A stretch of DNA of 7,100 nt from Actinomycetota bacterium. GTDB lineage: Bacteria > Actinomycetota > Acidimicrobiia > Acidimicrobiales > Ilumatobacteraceae. Each line of letters opens with the position of its first letter. Position 1 is the first letter of the stretch. The translations under genes were made by a program, and so were the position numbers. The notes beneath the pieces were generated by a model, which saw only the letters and a program-made list of their open reading frames with translations, ran no database searches and had not been told where the DNA came from. The stretch is from positions 1 to 7,100 of the forward strand of contig WLEG01000092.1 in assembly GCA_009704425.1 (NCBI GenBank), read 5' to 3'. Below, piece after piece: positions 1 to 5,258 of the stretch.

Positions 1-504
1 CCCGTCGAGGGAACGGCCACCACGGACGTGATGGTCGATGAGATCCCCGCCACCGACGTGCCGGTCGAGGTGCAAGAGGTCAGCATCATCGCCGTCGAGG
101 AAGAACTGGTGATGCTCTACGGACAGGACGGATCGATCTATCTGGTTCCCGGCTACGCGTTCATCGCCGCCGAGGACGAGTACGGCTACACGCCGCGATA
201 CACCGTGTCGGCGTTGCCGGACGAGTACGTGCAACAGGCCGATCCCATCGCCGTGACGATCGAACCCGCGATTGATGAACCCGTGCCGAGTGATCCGACC
301 GTCGCCGAGATCGGTGCCGCCGAGGCCGAGTCGTTGGTGGGCCTGAGCGAGACCGAGGCACTCGAACTGGCCAAGACCAACGGGTGGGAGGTGCGTGTGG
401 TGTCCCGGGACGGTGAGGACTTCGCGATCACCATGGACTACCGCATGGACCGCGTGAACCTGACGATCGTCGACGACACGGTCACCGTTTCCACCGTCGG
501 CTGA
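1..504 (+). CDS. C-terminal part of an I78/potato-inhibitor-I-like domain protein (5' end outside window)
   Basis: The frame is open from the first base, so this is the last 167 residues of a longer protein; GTG at 28 and ATG at 31 are internal candidates but nothing shows they are used. The visible part has three sections: a Val/Glu/Pro-rich acidic stretch, a beta-rich segment around VPGYAFIAAEDEYGYTPRY (bases about 145-205), another acidic Pro-rich linker, and a C-terminal domain (about bases 325-501). That last domain has a GLSETEALELAKTNGW helix, a VRVVSRDGED strand and the MDYRMDRVNLTIVDD...G ending, which resembles the I78 and potato inhibitor I protease-inhibitor folds, where the D-x-R-x-D-R-x-N/V-x-x-x-V-D block precedes a final glycine. 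There are no cysteines, so the disulfide seen in many I78 members is absent. Inhibitor activity is inferred from fold resemblance only. Signal peptide or membrane anchor, if any, lies outside the window. Confidence 0.8.
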   Translation, partial: PVEGTATTDVMVDEIPATDVPVEVQEVSIIAVEEELVMLYGQDGSIYLVPGYAFIAAEDEYGYTPRYTVSALPDEYVQQADPIAVTIEPAIDEPVPSDPTVAEIGAAEAESLVGLSETEALELAKTNGWEVRVVSRDGEDFAITMDYRMDRVNLTIVDDTVTVSTVG

Positions 505-514
505 GCCTCCCATC

Positions 515-542
515 CGTGACCGTTCCGGGCGGGCGGTAGCCT
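515..542 (+). promoter_or_regulatory. Candidate promoter for ffh with TAGCCT -10 box
   Basis: TAGCCT at 537-542 fits the actinobacterial TANNNT -10 pattern and ends nine bases before the ffh ATG at 552, so the transcript would start within about three bases of the start codon or at it. GTGACC at 516-521 is a weak -35 match (TGAC core) with a short 15-base spacer. There is no Shine-Dalgarno sequence close to the ATG, which fits a leaderless or nearly leaderless mRNA. The surrounding GGGCGGTAGCCT resembles the box ahead of rpsP. Confidence 0.45.
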
Positions 543-551
543 GACCCCGTC

Positions 552-1985
552 ATGTTCGACAATCTCTCCAACCGTTTCGACGGCATCTTCAAGCGCATCC
601 GCGGCAAGGGTCGCCTCACCGAGGCCGACGTCGACGAGGTCCTCAAGGAGATCCGCACGGCGCTCTTGGAAGCCGACGTCAACGTGTCGGTGGTTCGAAA
701 CGTCGTGGCGCGCATCCGCGAGGGCGCGGTCGGCATCGAGTCGTCGAAGGCGCTCGATCCCAGCCAACAGGTCGTCAAGCTCGTCAACCAGGAACTCACC
801 AACATCCTCGGTGGCGAGACGCTCAAGATCACCTACGCCAGCCGTCCGCCCACCGTGGTGCTCATGGCCGGTCTGCAGGGTTCGGGTAAAACCACCAACT
901 CGGCCAAGTTGGCGCGTTGGTTCAAGTCCCAGGGTCGTCATCCGCTGCTCGTCGGCGCCGACCTGCAGCGACCGGCGGCCGTCGAGCAGTTGCGCACCCT
1001 CGGCCGACAGATCGACGTTCCGGTGTTCAGCGAACCCGGCGACCCGGTGAGCACGGCCACGCGAGGTCTGGCCGAGGCGCGTCGATTGGGCAAGGACGTG
1101 CTCATCGTCGACACGGCCGGACGTTTGGCCATCGACGACGAGATGATGGCGCAGATCCGACAGATCTCCGACCAGATCACACCGAACTACACGTTCCTCG
1201 TGATCGACGCCATGACCGGTCAGGACGCGGTGACGGTGGCCGAGGCTTTCCACGCCACCTTGCAGATCGACGGCGTGATCCTGTCCAAGCTCGACGGTGA
1301 CGCGCGCGGCGGTGCGGCGCTCAGCGTGAAAGAGGTCATCGGCCGACCGATCGCCTTCGCCAGCACCGGCGAAAAACTGGACGCATTCGATCAGTTCCAT
1401 CCCGACCGCATGGCCAGCCGCATCCTGGGCATGGGCGACGTTCTCACGCTCATCGAACAAGCCGAGAAGGCGTTCGAGAAGGACCAGGCCGAGGAAGCCG
1501 CCGCCAAGTTGCTGGAGGGTGAGTTCACCCTCGACGACTTCCTCGAGCAGATGCAGTCGCTCAAGAAGATGGGCCCGCTCGGCGGCCTGCTCGGGATGAT
1601 GCCCGGCATGCCCAAGGAGTTGAAGAACGCCCAGATCGGCGACGACGACCTGAAGCCCGTGGAGGCCATCATCCGCTCCATGACCCGCGAGGAACGACGC
1701 AAGCCCGAGATCATCAACGGCAGCCGACGCCAGCGCATCGCGGCCGGTAGCGGCCGGTCCATCGCCGAGGTGAACCGACTGGTGAAGCAGTTCTCCGAGA
1801 TGCAGAAGATGATGAAGCGCATGGGGGCCATGGCTCCGGGCAAGAAGGGCAAGAAGGGCAAGATGGCCGGCCTGGCCGGTCTGGGGGCTCTCGGCGGCGG
1901 CGGACTTCCGGGTCTGGGCGGTCCGGGCGGGGGATCGGCCGGGGGTCCCGGCGGCGGCTTCCCGGGCTTTCCTCCTTCCCGCTAG
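552..1985 (+). CDS. ffh: Signal recognition particle protein Ffh (SRP54 GTPase)
   Basis: Ffh binds signal sequences of nascent membrane and secreted proteins together with 4.5S/SRP RNA and delivers ribosomes to the receptor FtsY through paired GTP hydrolysis. The 477 residues show the family order: N-terminal four-helix N domain (about 1-90), then the G domain with P-loop GLQGSGKT (107-114), DLQRPAA (137-143), DTAGR (187-191), the SKLDGDARGG guanine-specificity segment (245-254) and GEK (273-275), then the methionine-rich M domain (about 300-430) with GPLGGLLGMMPGMPK as finger loop and SRRQRIAAGSG (391-401) for SRP RNA contact. The tail after 430 is a GKK repeat followed by a Gly/Pro-rich, probably disordered stretch, which is longer than in E. 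coli. The ATG at 552 gives the usual N terminus (MFDNLSNRF). It opens the block and lies 86 bases ahead of rpsP, with its own promoter candidate. Identification is secure. Confidence 0.98.
   Translation: MFDNLSNRFDGIFKRIRGKGRLTEADVDEVLKEIRTALLEADVNVSVVRNVVARIREGAVGIESSKALDPSQQVVKLVNQELTNILGGETLKITYASRPPTVVLMAGLQGSGKTTNSAKLARWFKSQGRHPLLVGADLQRPAAVEQLRTLGRQIDVPVFSEPGDPVSTATRGLAEARRLGKDVLIVDTAGRLAIDDEMMAQIRQISDQITPNYTFLVIDAMTGQDAVTVAEAFHATLQIDGVILSKLDGDARGGAALSVKEVIGRPIAFASTGEKLDAFDQFHPDRMASRILGMGDVLTLIEQAEKAFEKDQAEEAAAKLLEGEFTLDDFLEQMQSLKKMGPLGGLLGMMPGMPKELKNAQIGDDDLKPVEAIIRSMTREERRKPEIINGSRRQRIAAGSGRSIAEVNRLVKQFSEMQKMMKRMGAMAPGKKGKKGKMAGLAGLGALGGGGLPGLGGPGGGSAGGPGGGFPGFPPSR
1838..1863 (+). repeat. 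Short tandem repeat GGGCAAGAA in ffh
   Basis: A 9-base unit GGGCAAGAA occurs at 1838-1846 and 1847-1855, and its first eight bases recur at 1856-1863. It encodes GKK-GKK-GKM in the basic linker between the Ffh M domain and the Gly-rich tail. In-frame copy number changes here would alter only the disordered tail. Confidence 0.8.
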
Positions 1986-1989
1986 GGCG

Positions 1990-2023
1990 TTGGGGAAGGC
2001 GGGGTGGGCGGTTAGCCTTCCTC
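1990..2023 (+). promoter_or_regulatory. Candidate rpsP operon promoter, overlapping a 9-bp inverted repeat
   Basis: TTGGGG at 1990-1995, a 17-base spacer and TAGCCT at 2013-2018 form a plausible sigma-70-type promoter, placing the start near 2025 and a leader of about 47 bases before rpsP. The same stretch holds an inverted repeat: arm 1992-2000 (GGGGAAGGC) and arm 2015-2023 (GCCTTCCTC), nine pairs with one G-U, loop of 14 bases. No T run follows, so a terminator for ffh is less likely than a promoter, but transcript from ffh could fold here. Confidence 0.45.
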
Positions 2024-2056
2024 GTCTGCCTGTGGCTGGTCCCGGGCGCCCCAGTC

Positions 2057-2061
2057 AGGAG
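2057..2061 (+). promoter_or_regulatory. Ribosome binding site of rpsP
   Basis: AGGAG lies ten bases before the ATG at 2072 and supports that start, in contrast to ffh, which has no such site. Confidence 0.7.
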
Positions 2062-2071
2062 TCATCACCGC

Positions 2072-2341
2072 ATGTCAGTCAAGTTGCGTCTCACCCGCGT
2101 CGGAAAGACCAAGCAGCCCCACTACCGCGTCATCGCCAGCGACAGCCGCTCGGCCCGTGACGGCGCGTTCCTCGAAATCATCGGTCAGTACAACCCGCGC
2201 CAGGAGCCGTCGGTGTTGAACATCGACAACGACAAGGCCGTGCAGTGGCTCATGAAGGGCGCCCAGCCCACCGAGCGCGTGAAGAAGCTCCTCGAGATCT
2301 CGGGTGCGTGGGCTCAGTTCACCACTGCCCGCGGCAAGTGA
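2072..2341 (+). CDS. rpsP: Small ribosomal subunit protein bS16
   Basis: S16 binds 16S rRNA early and is needed for assembly of the small subunit. The 89 residues carry the family signature from the N terminus, RLTRVGKTKQPHYRV (6-20), followed by ASDSRSARDG (22-31), FLEIIGQYNPR (33-43) and the C-terminal QWLMKGAQPTERVKKLL (58-74). The length matches the core family of about 80-90 residues and lacks the long Ala/Glu-rich C-terminal extension of mycobacterial S16. The start is fixed by the AGGAG site upstream and by the conserved MSVKLRLTR beginning. It is the first gene of the rpsP-khpA-rimM-trmD run, the arrangement common to many bacteria; khpA starts ten bases after its stop. Confidence 0.98.
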   Translation: MSVKLRLTRVGKTKQPHYRVIASDSRSARDGAFLEIIGQYNPRQEPSVLNIDNDKAVQWLMKGAQPTERVKKLLEISGAWAQFTTARGK

Positions 2342-2351
2342 TTTCGTCGCG

Positions 2352-2615
2352 ATGACCGACGCCAATCAGATCTCCACCCCCACGGCCGTGGCCGTGCTCA
2401 CACACGTGGTCCGTTCCATCGTCGACGATCCTGACGCCGTCAACGTGGAAGAGACCGAGGGTCGGCATCGTCTTCGTCTCGAAGTGAAGGTCGGTCCCGG
2501 CGATCTCGGTCGCGTCATCGGCCGTCGCGGTCGCACCGCGCAGAGCATCCGCACCCTCGTGCGGGCCGCCGCCGCCAAGGATGGCCACGAAGTCGACGTC
2601 GACTTCGTCGACTGA
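2352..2615 (+). CDS. khpA: KH-domain RNA-binding protein KhpA
   Basis: A small single-KH-domain protein of 87 residues. KhpA proteins bind RNA, often as a dimer with KhpB/EloR in Gram-positive bacteria, and affect cell division, cell length and small-RNA function. The diagnostic GxxG loop is seen as VIGRRGRTAQSIRTLVRAA (55-73), preceded by the beta strand RLRLEVKVGPGDLG and followed by a short VDVDFVD strand ending. The ATG at 2352 is preferred over the in-frame GTG at 2304 because the latter lies inside rpsP and adds residues unlike the family. There is no clear Shine-Dalgarno sequence, so translation is probably coupled to rpsP, whose stop is ten bases upstream. Its place between rpsP and rimM is the standard one. 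A perfect 22-bp palindrome covers its last codons. Confidence 0.93.
   Translation: MTDANQISTPTAVAVLTHVVRSIVDDPDAVNVEETEGRHRLRLEVKVGPGDLGRVIGRRGRTAQSIRTLVRAAAAKDGHEVDVDFVD
2587..2608 (+). repeat. Perfect 22-bp palindrome at 3' end of khpA
   Basis: Positions 2587-2608 read the same on both strands. In RNA this gives a nine-pair stem (arms ACGAAGTCG and CGACTTCGT) with a four-base ACGT loop, ending five bases before the stop codon at 2613. It encodes residues of the HEVDVDFV ending, so part of its symmetry may be a codon-choice accident, but the stem is stable enough to matter for transcript folding. Confidence 0.6.
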
Positions 2616-2622
2616 TCCGCCT

Positions 2623-2640
2623 TCACGGGATCTTCCGTGA
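2623..2640 (+). promoter_or_regulatory. Hairpin over the rimM translation start
   Basis: TCACGG at 2623-2628 and CCGTGA at 2635-2640 are perfect complements, with one further G-U pair inside, leaving a four-base loop. The 3' arm contains the GTG start at 2637 and the 5' arm contains part of the weak GGGA ribosome site (2627-2630). This could damp rimM translation relative to its neighbours. The role is inferred. Confidence 0.4.
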
Positions 2641-3170
2641 CCACCGAACCCGACGTTTCCTCTCGGCCCGACGGGTTGTTGGAGGTCGGACGTTTCGGAC
2701 GCCCGCACGGAGTGCGGGGCCAGATCTACGTGAAGCTGTCCACCGATCGTGACGAGCGCGTCGCCCGTGGCGCGCGGTTGTGGGCCGGATCCTGGTTCGA
2801 GGTGGCCTCCAGCACTCCGATGTTCTCCACCGGTCCCGATCGTTGGGTCGTGTCGTTGGTGGGTGTCGACGATCGCAACGTCTGCGAACGTTTGGTGAAC
2901 CGGGTCATCTGGGCCGAACCCATCGACGATCCCGACGCGGTGTGGGTGCACGAGGCCATCGGGGCCGACGTCGTCGACGTCGACGGGGTTCACCACGGAC
3001 GTTGTGTGGCCGTGGTGGCGAATCCGGCCAACGATCTCCTCGAGTTGGAGAGCGGTGCGTTGGTGCCGGTGAACTTCGTGGTGTCCGTTCGACCCGACGA
3101 CGCCGGCGGCTACACGGCGCTCATCGATCCGCCCGCCGGCCTGTTCGACGTCTTCGACGACGGGGAGTGA
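2637..3170 (+). CDS. rimM: Ribosome maturation factor RimM
   Basis: RimM helps the 30S head domain mature and binds S19. The 177 residues show the two family domains: an N-terminal RimM barrel starting with LLEVGRFGRPHGVRGQIYVK (14-33) and a C-terminal PRC barrel from about 102, with WVHEAIGADVVD (103-114), NPANDLLELE (129-138) and ALVPVNFV (141-148). The length is normal for the family. The start is GTG at 2637, six bases after a weak GGGA; it leaves a short variable leader (MTTEPDVSSRPDG) before the conserved core, as is common. The gene lies 21 bases after khpA and two bases ahead of trmD, so rimM and trmD are almost certainly translationally linked. An overlapping hairpin covers the start. 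Confidence 0.96.
   Translation: MTTEPDVSSRPDGLLEVGRFGRPHGVRGQIYVKLSTDRDERVARGARLWAGSWFEVASSTPMFSTGPDRWVVSLVGVDDRNVCERLVNRVIWAEPIDDPDAVWVHEAIGADVVDVDGVHHGRCVAVVANPANDLLELESGALVPVNFVVSVRPDDAGGYTALIDPPAGLFDVFDDGE
3162..3167 (+). promoter_or_regulatory. Ribosome binding site of trmD
   Basis: GGGGAG at the end of rimM lies five bases before the trmD ATG at 3173. It settles the trmD start against upstream in-frame candidates inside rimM. Confidence 0.75.
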
Positions 3171-3172
3171 CG

Positions 3173-3919
3173 ATGCGCATCGACGTGTTCACCATCTTCC
3201 CGGCTCTGGTCGACTCCTTCTGCTCGGAAAGCCTGCTCGGCAAATGCCGCGACAACGGACTGCTCGATCTGCGTTGTCACGATCTGCGCGAACACACCAC
3301 CGACGTGCATCGAACCGTCGACGACGCGCCGTTCGGAGGTGGCGCCGGCATGGTGATGCGCGCCGAGCCCATCTTCGCCTCGGTCGAAGCGGCGAACCCA
3401 CCCCGGCCACTGTTCCTGCTCAGCCCCGGGGGACGTCGTTTCGATCAGCGCCTGGCCGAGGAGTTGGCGGCCATGCACGCCGACGGTGGTGGATTCAGCC
3501 TGCTCTGCGGTCGCTACGAGGGCGTGGACCATCGTGTGCGCGAGCATCTGTGCGACGGCGAGATCAGCGTGGGTGACGTGGTCTTGAACGGGGGAGAGGT
3601 GGCCGCCTGCATGGTGATCGAGGCCGTGACGCGCTTGCTCCCGGGGGCCATGGGCAACGCCGACAGCCCGGTGACCGAGAGCTTCGGGCTCTCCGGCTTG
3701 CTGGAGGAGCCCCATTTCACCCGTCCGGCCGATTTCCGTGGCTGGACGGTGCCTGACGTGCTGCGAGGCGGTAACCACGCCCAGATCGAGCGCTGGCGGC
3801 TGGCTCAGGCCCTCCACCGCACCCTGAGGGCCCGCCCCGACCTCATCGACGCCCGCGGGGGGCTGTCGGATCGGGAGAAAGCCCTGTTGGAAGAGTTCCC
3901 TGCCTGCCCGTATCCTTGA
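3173..3919 (+). CDS. trmD: tRNA (guanine-N1)-methyltransferase TrmD
   Basis: TrmD uses S-adenosylmethionine to make m1G37 next to the anticodon, which prevents +1 frameshifting; it is a SPOUT-class dimer with a deep trefoil knot. The 248 residues begin with the classic MRIDVFTIFP, followed by DDAPFGGGAGMVMR (50-63), LLCGRYEGVDHRV (110-122), ISVGDVVLNGGEVAA (131-145) with the knot, EAVTRLLPG (150-158), and HFTRPADFRGWTVPDVLRGGNHAQIERWR (181-209; the linker and C-terminal tRNA-binding domain). Arg154 of E. coli TrmD is matched by Arg154. The general-base position, Asp169 in E. coli, reads Glu169 (VTESF), followed by a one-residue insertion. The start is fixed by the GGGGAG site and the N-terminal motif. 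Its 3' end overlaps the likely rplS promoter. Confidence 0.97.
   Translation: MRIDVFTIFPALVDSFCSESLLGKCRDNGLLDLRCHDLREHTTDVHRTVDDAPFGGGAGMVMRAEPIFASVEAANPPRPLFLLSPGGRRFDQRLAEELAAMHADGGGFSLLCGRYEGVDHRVREHLCDGEISVGDVVLNGGEVAACMVIEAVTRLLPGAMGNADSPVTESFGLSGLLEEPHFTRPADFRGWTVPDVLRGGNHAQIERWRLAQALHRTLRARPDLIDARGGLSDREKALLEEFPACPYP
3887..3916 (+). promoter_or_regulatory. Candidate rplS promoter inside the end of trmD
   Basis: TTGGAA at 3887-3892 and TATCCT at 3911-3916 are separated by 18 bases. Each matches its consensus hexamer at four of six positions, with the key TTG and TA...T bases present. Transcription would begin near 3923 and give rplS a leader of about 50 bases. This would allow L19 to be made independently of the upstream operon. 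Confidence 0.45.
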
Positions 3920-3947
3920 CAAGCCGTGACCGGCGCCCTCAGGGCCG

Positions 3948-3965
3948 CTCGGTCTCTCAACCGAG
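3948..3965 (+). promoter_or_regulatory. Leader hairpin covering the rplS ribosome binding site
   Basis: CTCGGT at 3948-3953 pairs perfectly with ACCGAG at 3960-3965 over a six-base loop. The 3' arm includes the first three bases of the GAGGA ribosome site at 3963-3967, which stands eight bases before the ATG at 3976. The pairing would hide part of the site, consistent with a translational control leader for a ribosomal protein gene. This is inference from a short stem; a stem this short can also arise by chance in GC-rich DNA. Confidence 0.35.
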
Positions 3966-3975
3966 GACGAACCCC

Positions 3976-4323
3976 ATGAAGACCACCGACATCGTTGACC
4001 TGCAGAACATCCGCACCGACATTCCCGAGTTCGGGCCCGGAGACGAGCTGAAGGTTCACGTGCGCGTCGTCGAAAGCGGCAAGGAGCGCATCCAGGTTTT
4101 CCAGGGCAACGTCATCGGCCGTCACGGCTCGGGCGTGCAGGAGACCTACACCGTTCGCAAGGTCAGCTACGGCGTGGGTGTCGAGCGCACCTTCCCGTTG
4201 CACACCCCGTCGGTCGCCAAGATCGAGGTCGTGAAGAAGGGCGACGTGCGTCGCGCCAAGCTGTACTACCTGCGCGACCGCACCGGCAAGGCCGCCAAGG
4301 TTCGCGAGAAGCGCGACTTCTGA
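3976..4323 (+). CDS. rplS: Large ribosomal subunit protein bL19
   Basis: L19 sits at the interface of the two ribosomal subunits. The 115 residues match the family in length and content: PEFGPGDELKVHVRVVE (17-33), KERIQVFQGNVIGRHGSG (36-53), ETYTVRKVSYGVGVERTFPLHTPSV (56-80), AKIEVVKKGDVRRAKLYYLR (81-100) and a basic end. The frame stays open upstream to a TTG at 3916, but the ATG at 3976 is chosen because it has GAGGA eight bases before it and begins at the family N terminus. The 56-base gap after trmD, a promoter candidate and a hairpin over the ribosome site suggest separate control from the rpsP-trmD run. Confidence 0.97.
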   Translation: MKTTDIVDLQNIRTDIPEFGPGDELKVHVRVVESGKERIQVFQGNVIGRHGSGVQETYTVRKVSYGVGVERTFPLHTPSVAKIEVVKKGDVRRAKLYYLRDRTGKAAKVREKRDF

Positions 4324-4369
4324 TTCCGCGTCGCGGGCGTCAGACGGCATCGGGTCGAGGACCCCTCCA

Positions 4370-4681
4370 TTGAGCACCGACGATCTCGAGGACTTCGAGG
4401 CCGATCGCGAGCTTCATCTCGCGCAGGAGTATCAAGACGTTGCGGGCATGTTCCGCTTCGCGATCGAGACCGAGCGCCGCTTCTATCTGGCGAACAAGGT
4501 CGACGTGAACGTCACCGGTGACGGTGCGCGACCGCTCATCGAAGTGGAGCTCACCGACGCATGGGTCTGGGACATGTACCGAAAGAGCCGATTCGTCCCC
4601 AAGGTGCGGATCCTCAGCTTCAAGGACGTCAACGTGGAGGAGCTTCCCCGCGAGGACGTGGCGGACCTCGATCGGGCCTGA
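4370..4681 (+). CDS. DUF2469 family protein, conserved in Actinomycetota
   Basis: A 103-residue protein of unknown function that is highly conserved among actinobacteria and normally found beside rnhB and yraN. The recognisable features are the N-terminal SxxDLExxE start, REL...QEYQDV (13-24), the ETERRFYLAN helix (33-42), a short beta section and LTDAWVWDMYRKSRFVPKVRILSFKDVNVEEL (61-92). No signal peptide, membrane helix or catalytic motif is visible; it is acidic and probably cytoplasmic. The start is TTG at 4370: GAGGA at 4357-4361 stands eight bases before it, the same spacing as rplS, and the following residues match the family N terminus. lepB and rnhB, which usually separate it from rplS, are missing here. 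Its stop overlaps the probable start of yraN by three bases. Confidence 0.93.
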   Translation: MSTDDLEDFEADRELHLAQEYQDVAGMFRFAIETERRFYLANKVDVNVTGDGARPLIEVELTDAWVWDMYRKSRFVPKVRILSFKDVNVEELPREDVADLDRA

Positions 4682-5031
4682 ATCACAACCGCTCTCTCGG
4701 GTCGCACGGCGAGGACCTGGTGGCCGAGTGGTATCGGCGTCAGGGGTACGAGGTGGTGTCGCGGAACTGGCGTTGTCGATCCGGTGAGATCGACATCATC
4801 GCCGAGCGTTCCGGAGTGCTGGTGATCTGCGAGGTGAAGACCCGAGCCAGCGATCGTTTCGGGTCCCCGGCCCACGCCGTCACCGTCGACAAGCAACGCC
4901 GGTTGCGTCGTCTGGCGGTGGCGTGGATGTCCGAACACGCGGTGCGTCACGTCGGCCTTCGCTTCGACGTGGCGTGCGTGGTGGGAGTGGGCGGTGCGTG
5001 CGTGGTCGAGGTGATCGAGGCCGCGTTCTGA
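4678..5031 (+). CDS. yraN: YraN/UPF0102 family endonuclease-fold protein, probable CTG start
   Basis: The UPF0102 family has the PD-(D/E)xK nuclease fold related to Holliday junction resolvases; its cellular role is not settled. The conserved core is complete: SLGSHGEDLVAEWYRRQGYEVVSRNWR (6-32), GEIDIIAE (36-43) giving the acidic residues Glu37 and Asp39, and VICEVKTRASDRFG (49-62) with the Glu52-x-Lys54 pair, then AVTVDKQRRLRRLAVAWM and RFDVA. A family-like N terminus requires starting at or before residue 6. No ATG, GTG or TTG lies close ahead: GTG at 4720 would remove the first conserved motif, and ATG at 4561 adds 39 Arg/Gly-rich residues that are a frame shadow of the DUF2469 gene. CTG at 4678 overlaps the TGA of that gene as CTGA and gives 117 residues, the usual size. 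Its end is one base from the convergent gene. Confidence 0.88.
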   Translation: MNHNRSLGSHGEDLVAEWYRRQGYEVVSRNWRCRSGEIDIIAERSGVLVICEVKTRASDRFGSPAHAVTVDKQRRLRRLAVAWMSEHAVRHVGLRFDVACVVGVGGACVVEVIEAAF

Positions 5032-5032
5032 T

Positions 5033-5254
5033 TCAGGAGCCCGAGCGACGATCCCAGCAGGCGTAGTGCCAATGGCGCCGAAGGTCCGGGGCGTCGCGCG
5101 GCACGGCCACGTAATGCCCCATGCCCGTGGGGATGCGCTGGTGGCAGCCGGGGCAGACGTACTCCTTCACCGCTTGGTACGGCTGAACCCGACGCACCTC
5201 GACGGGGCCGTAGAGCCCGTCCCAGATGCCGGGACGCCGGCGAGACGATGCCAT
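5033..5254 (-). CDS. Small actinobacterial protein with CxxC and HxHxxC putative zinc site
   Basis: A 73-residue basic protein. Residues 34-37 read CPGC and are followed by H47 and by the HWHYACW segment (61-67), giving Cys34, Cys37, His61/His63 and Cys66 as possible zinc ligands. The sequence pattern K-x-Y-x-CPGC-x-x-x-I-x-x-G-x-x-H-x-V, then RRHWH-x-x-CW, is one I recognise from short conserved actinobacterial proteins, some of which carry an uninformative ATP/GTP-binding label; no nucleotide-binding motif is visible here. The start chosen is the ATG at 5254 on the minus strand, because it lies four bases after the stop of the 36-residue gene and the longer reading runs through that gene out of frame. 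There is no ribosome site, so translation is probably coupled. Function unknown; a metal-stabilised nucleic-acid or protein-binding role is a guess. Confidence 0.8.
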   Translation of the reverse strand: MASSRRRPGIWDGLYGPVEVRRVQPYQAVKEYVCPGCHQRIPTGMGHYVAVPRDAPDLRRHWHYACWDRRSGS

Positions 5255-5258
5255 CGAT

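Noticed and set aside
438..1460. Long minus-strand open frame (340 codons) across ffh
   Set aside because: It lies entirely opposite the ffh gene and its neighbour; its His/Val/Gly-rich sequence is the usual antisense shadow in GC-rich coding DNA and shows no known motif.
1992..2023. Intrinsic terminator between ffh and rpsP
   Set aside because: The inverted repeat is real but has a 14-base loop and no T tract, and it coincides with a good promoter candidate; it is recorded with that promoter instead.
3916..3921. Perfect TTGACA -35 hexamer at the end of trmD
   Set aside because: No TANNNT -10 is found 16-19 bases downstream (the region is GC-rich CTCAGGGC), so it is not a promoter by itself; the TTGGAA/TATCCT pair just upstream fits better.
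3822..3944. CCCTGAGGG at 3822-3830 and its reverse complement CCCTCAGGG at 3936-3944 as a regulatory inverted pair
   Set aside because: Nine-base matches over 100 bases apart, one copy within trmD codons, with no supporting structure; likely chance in GC-rich sequence.
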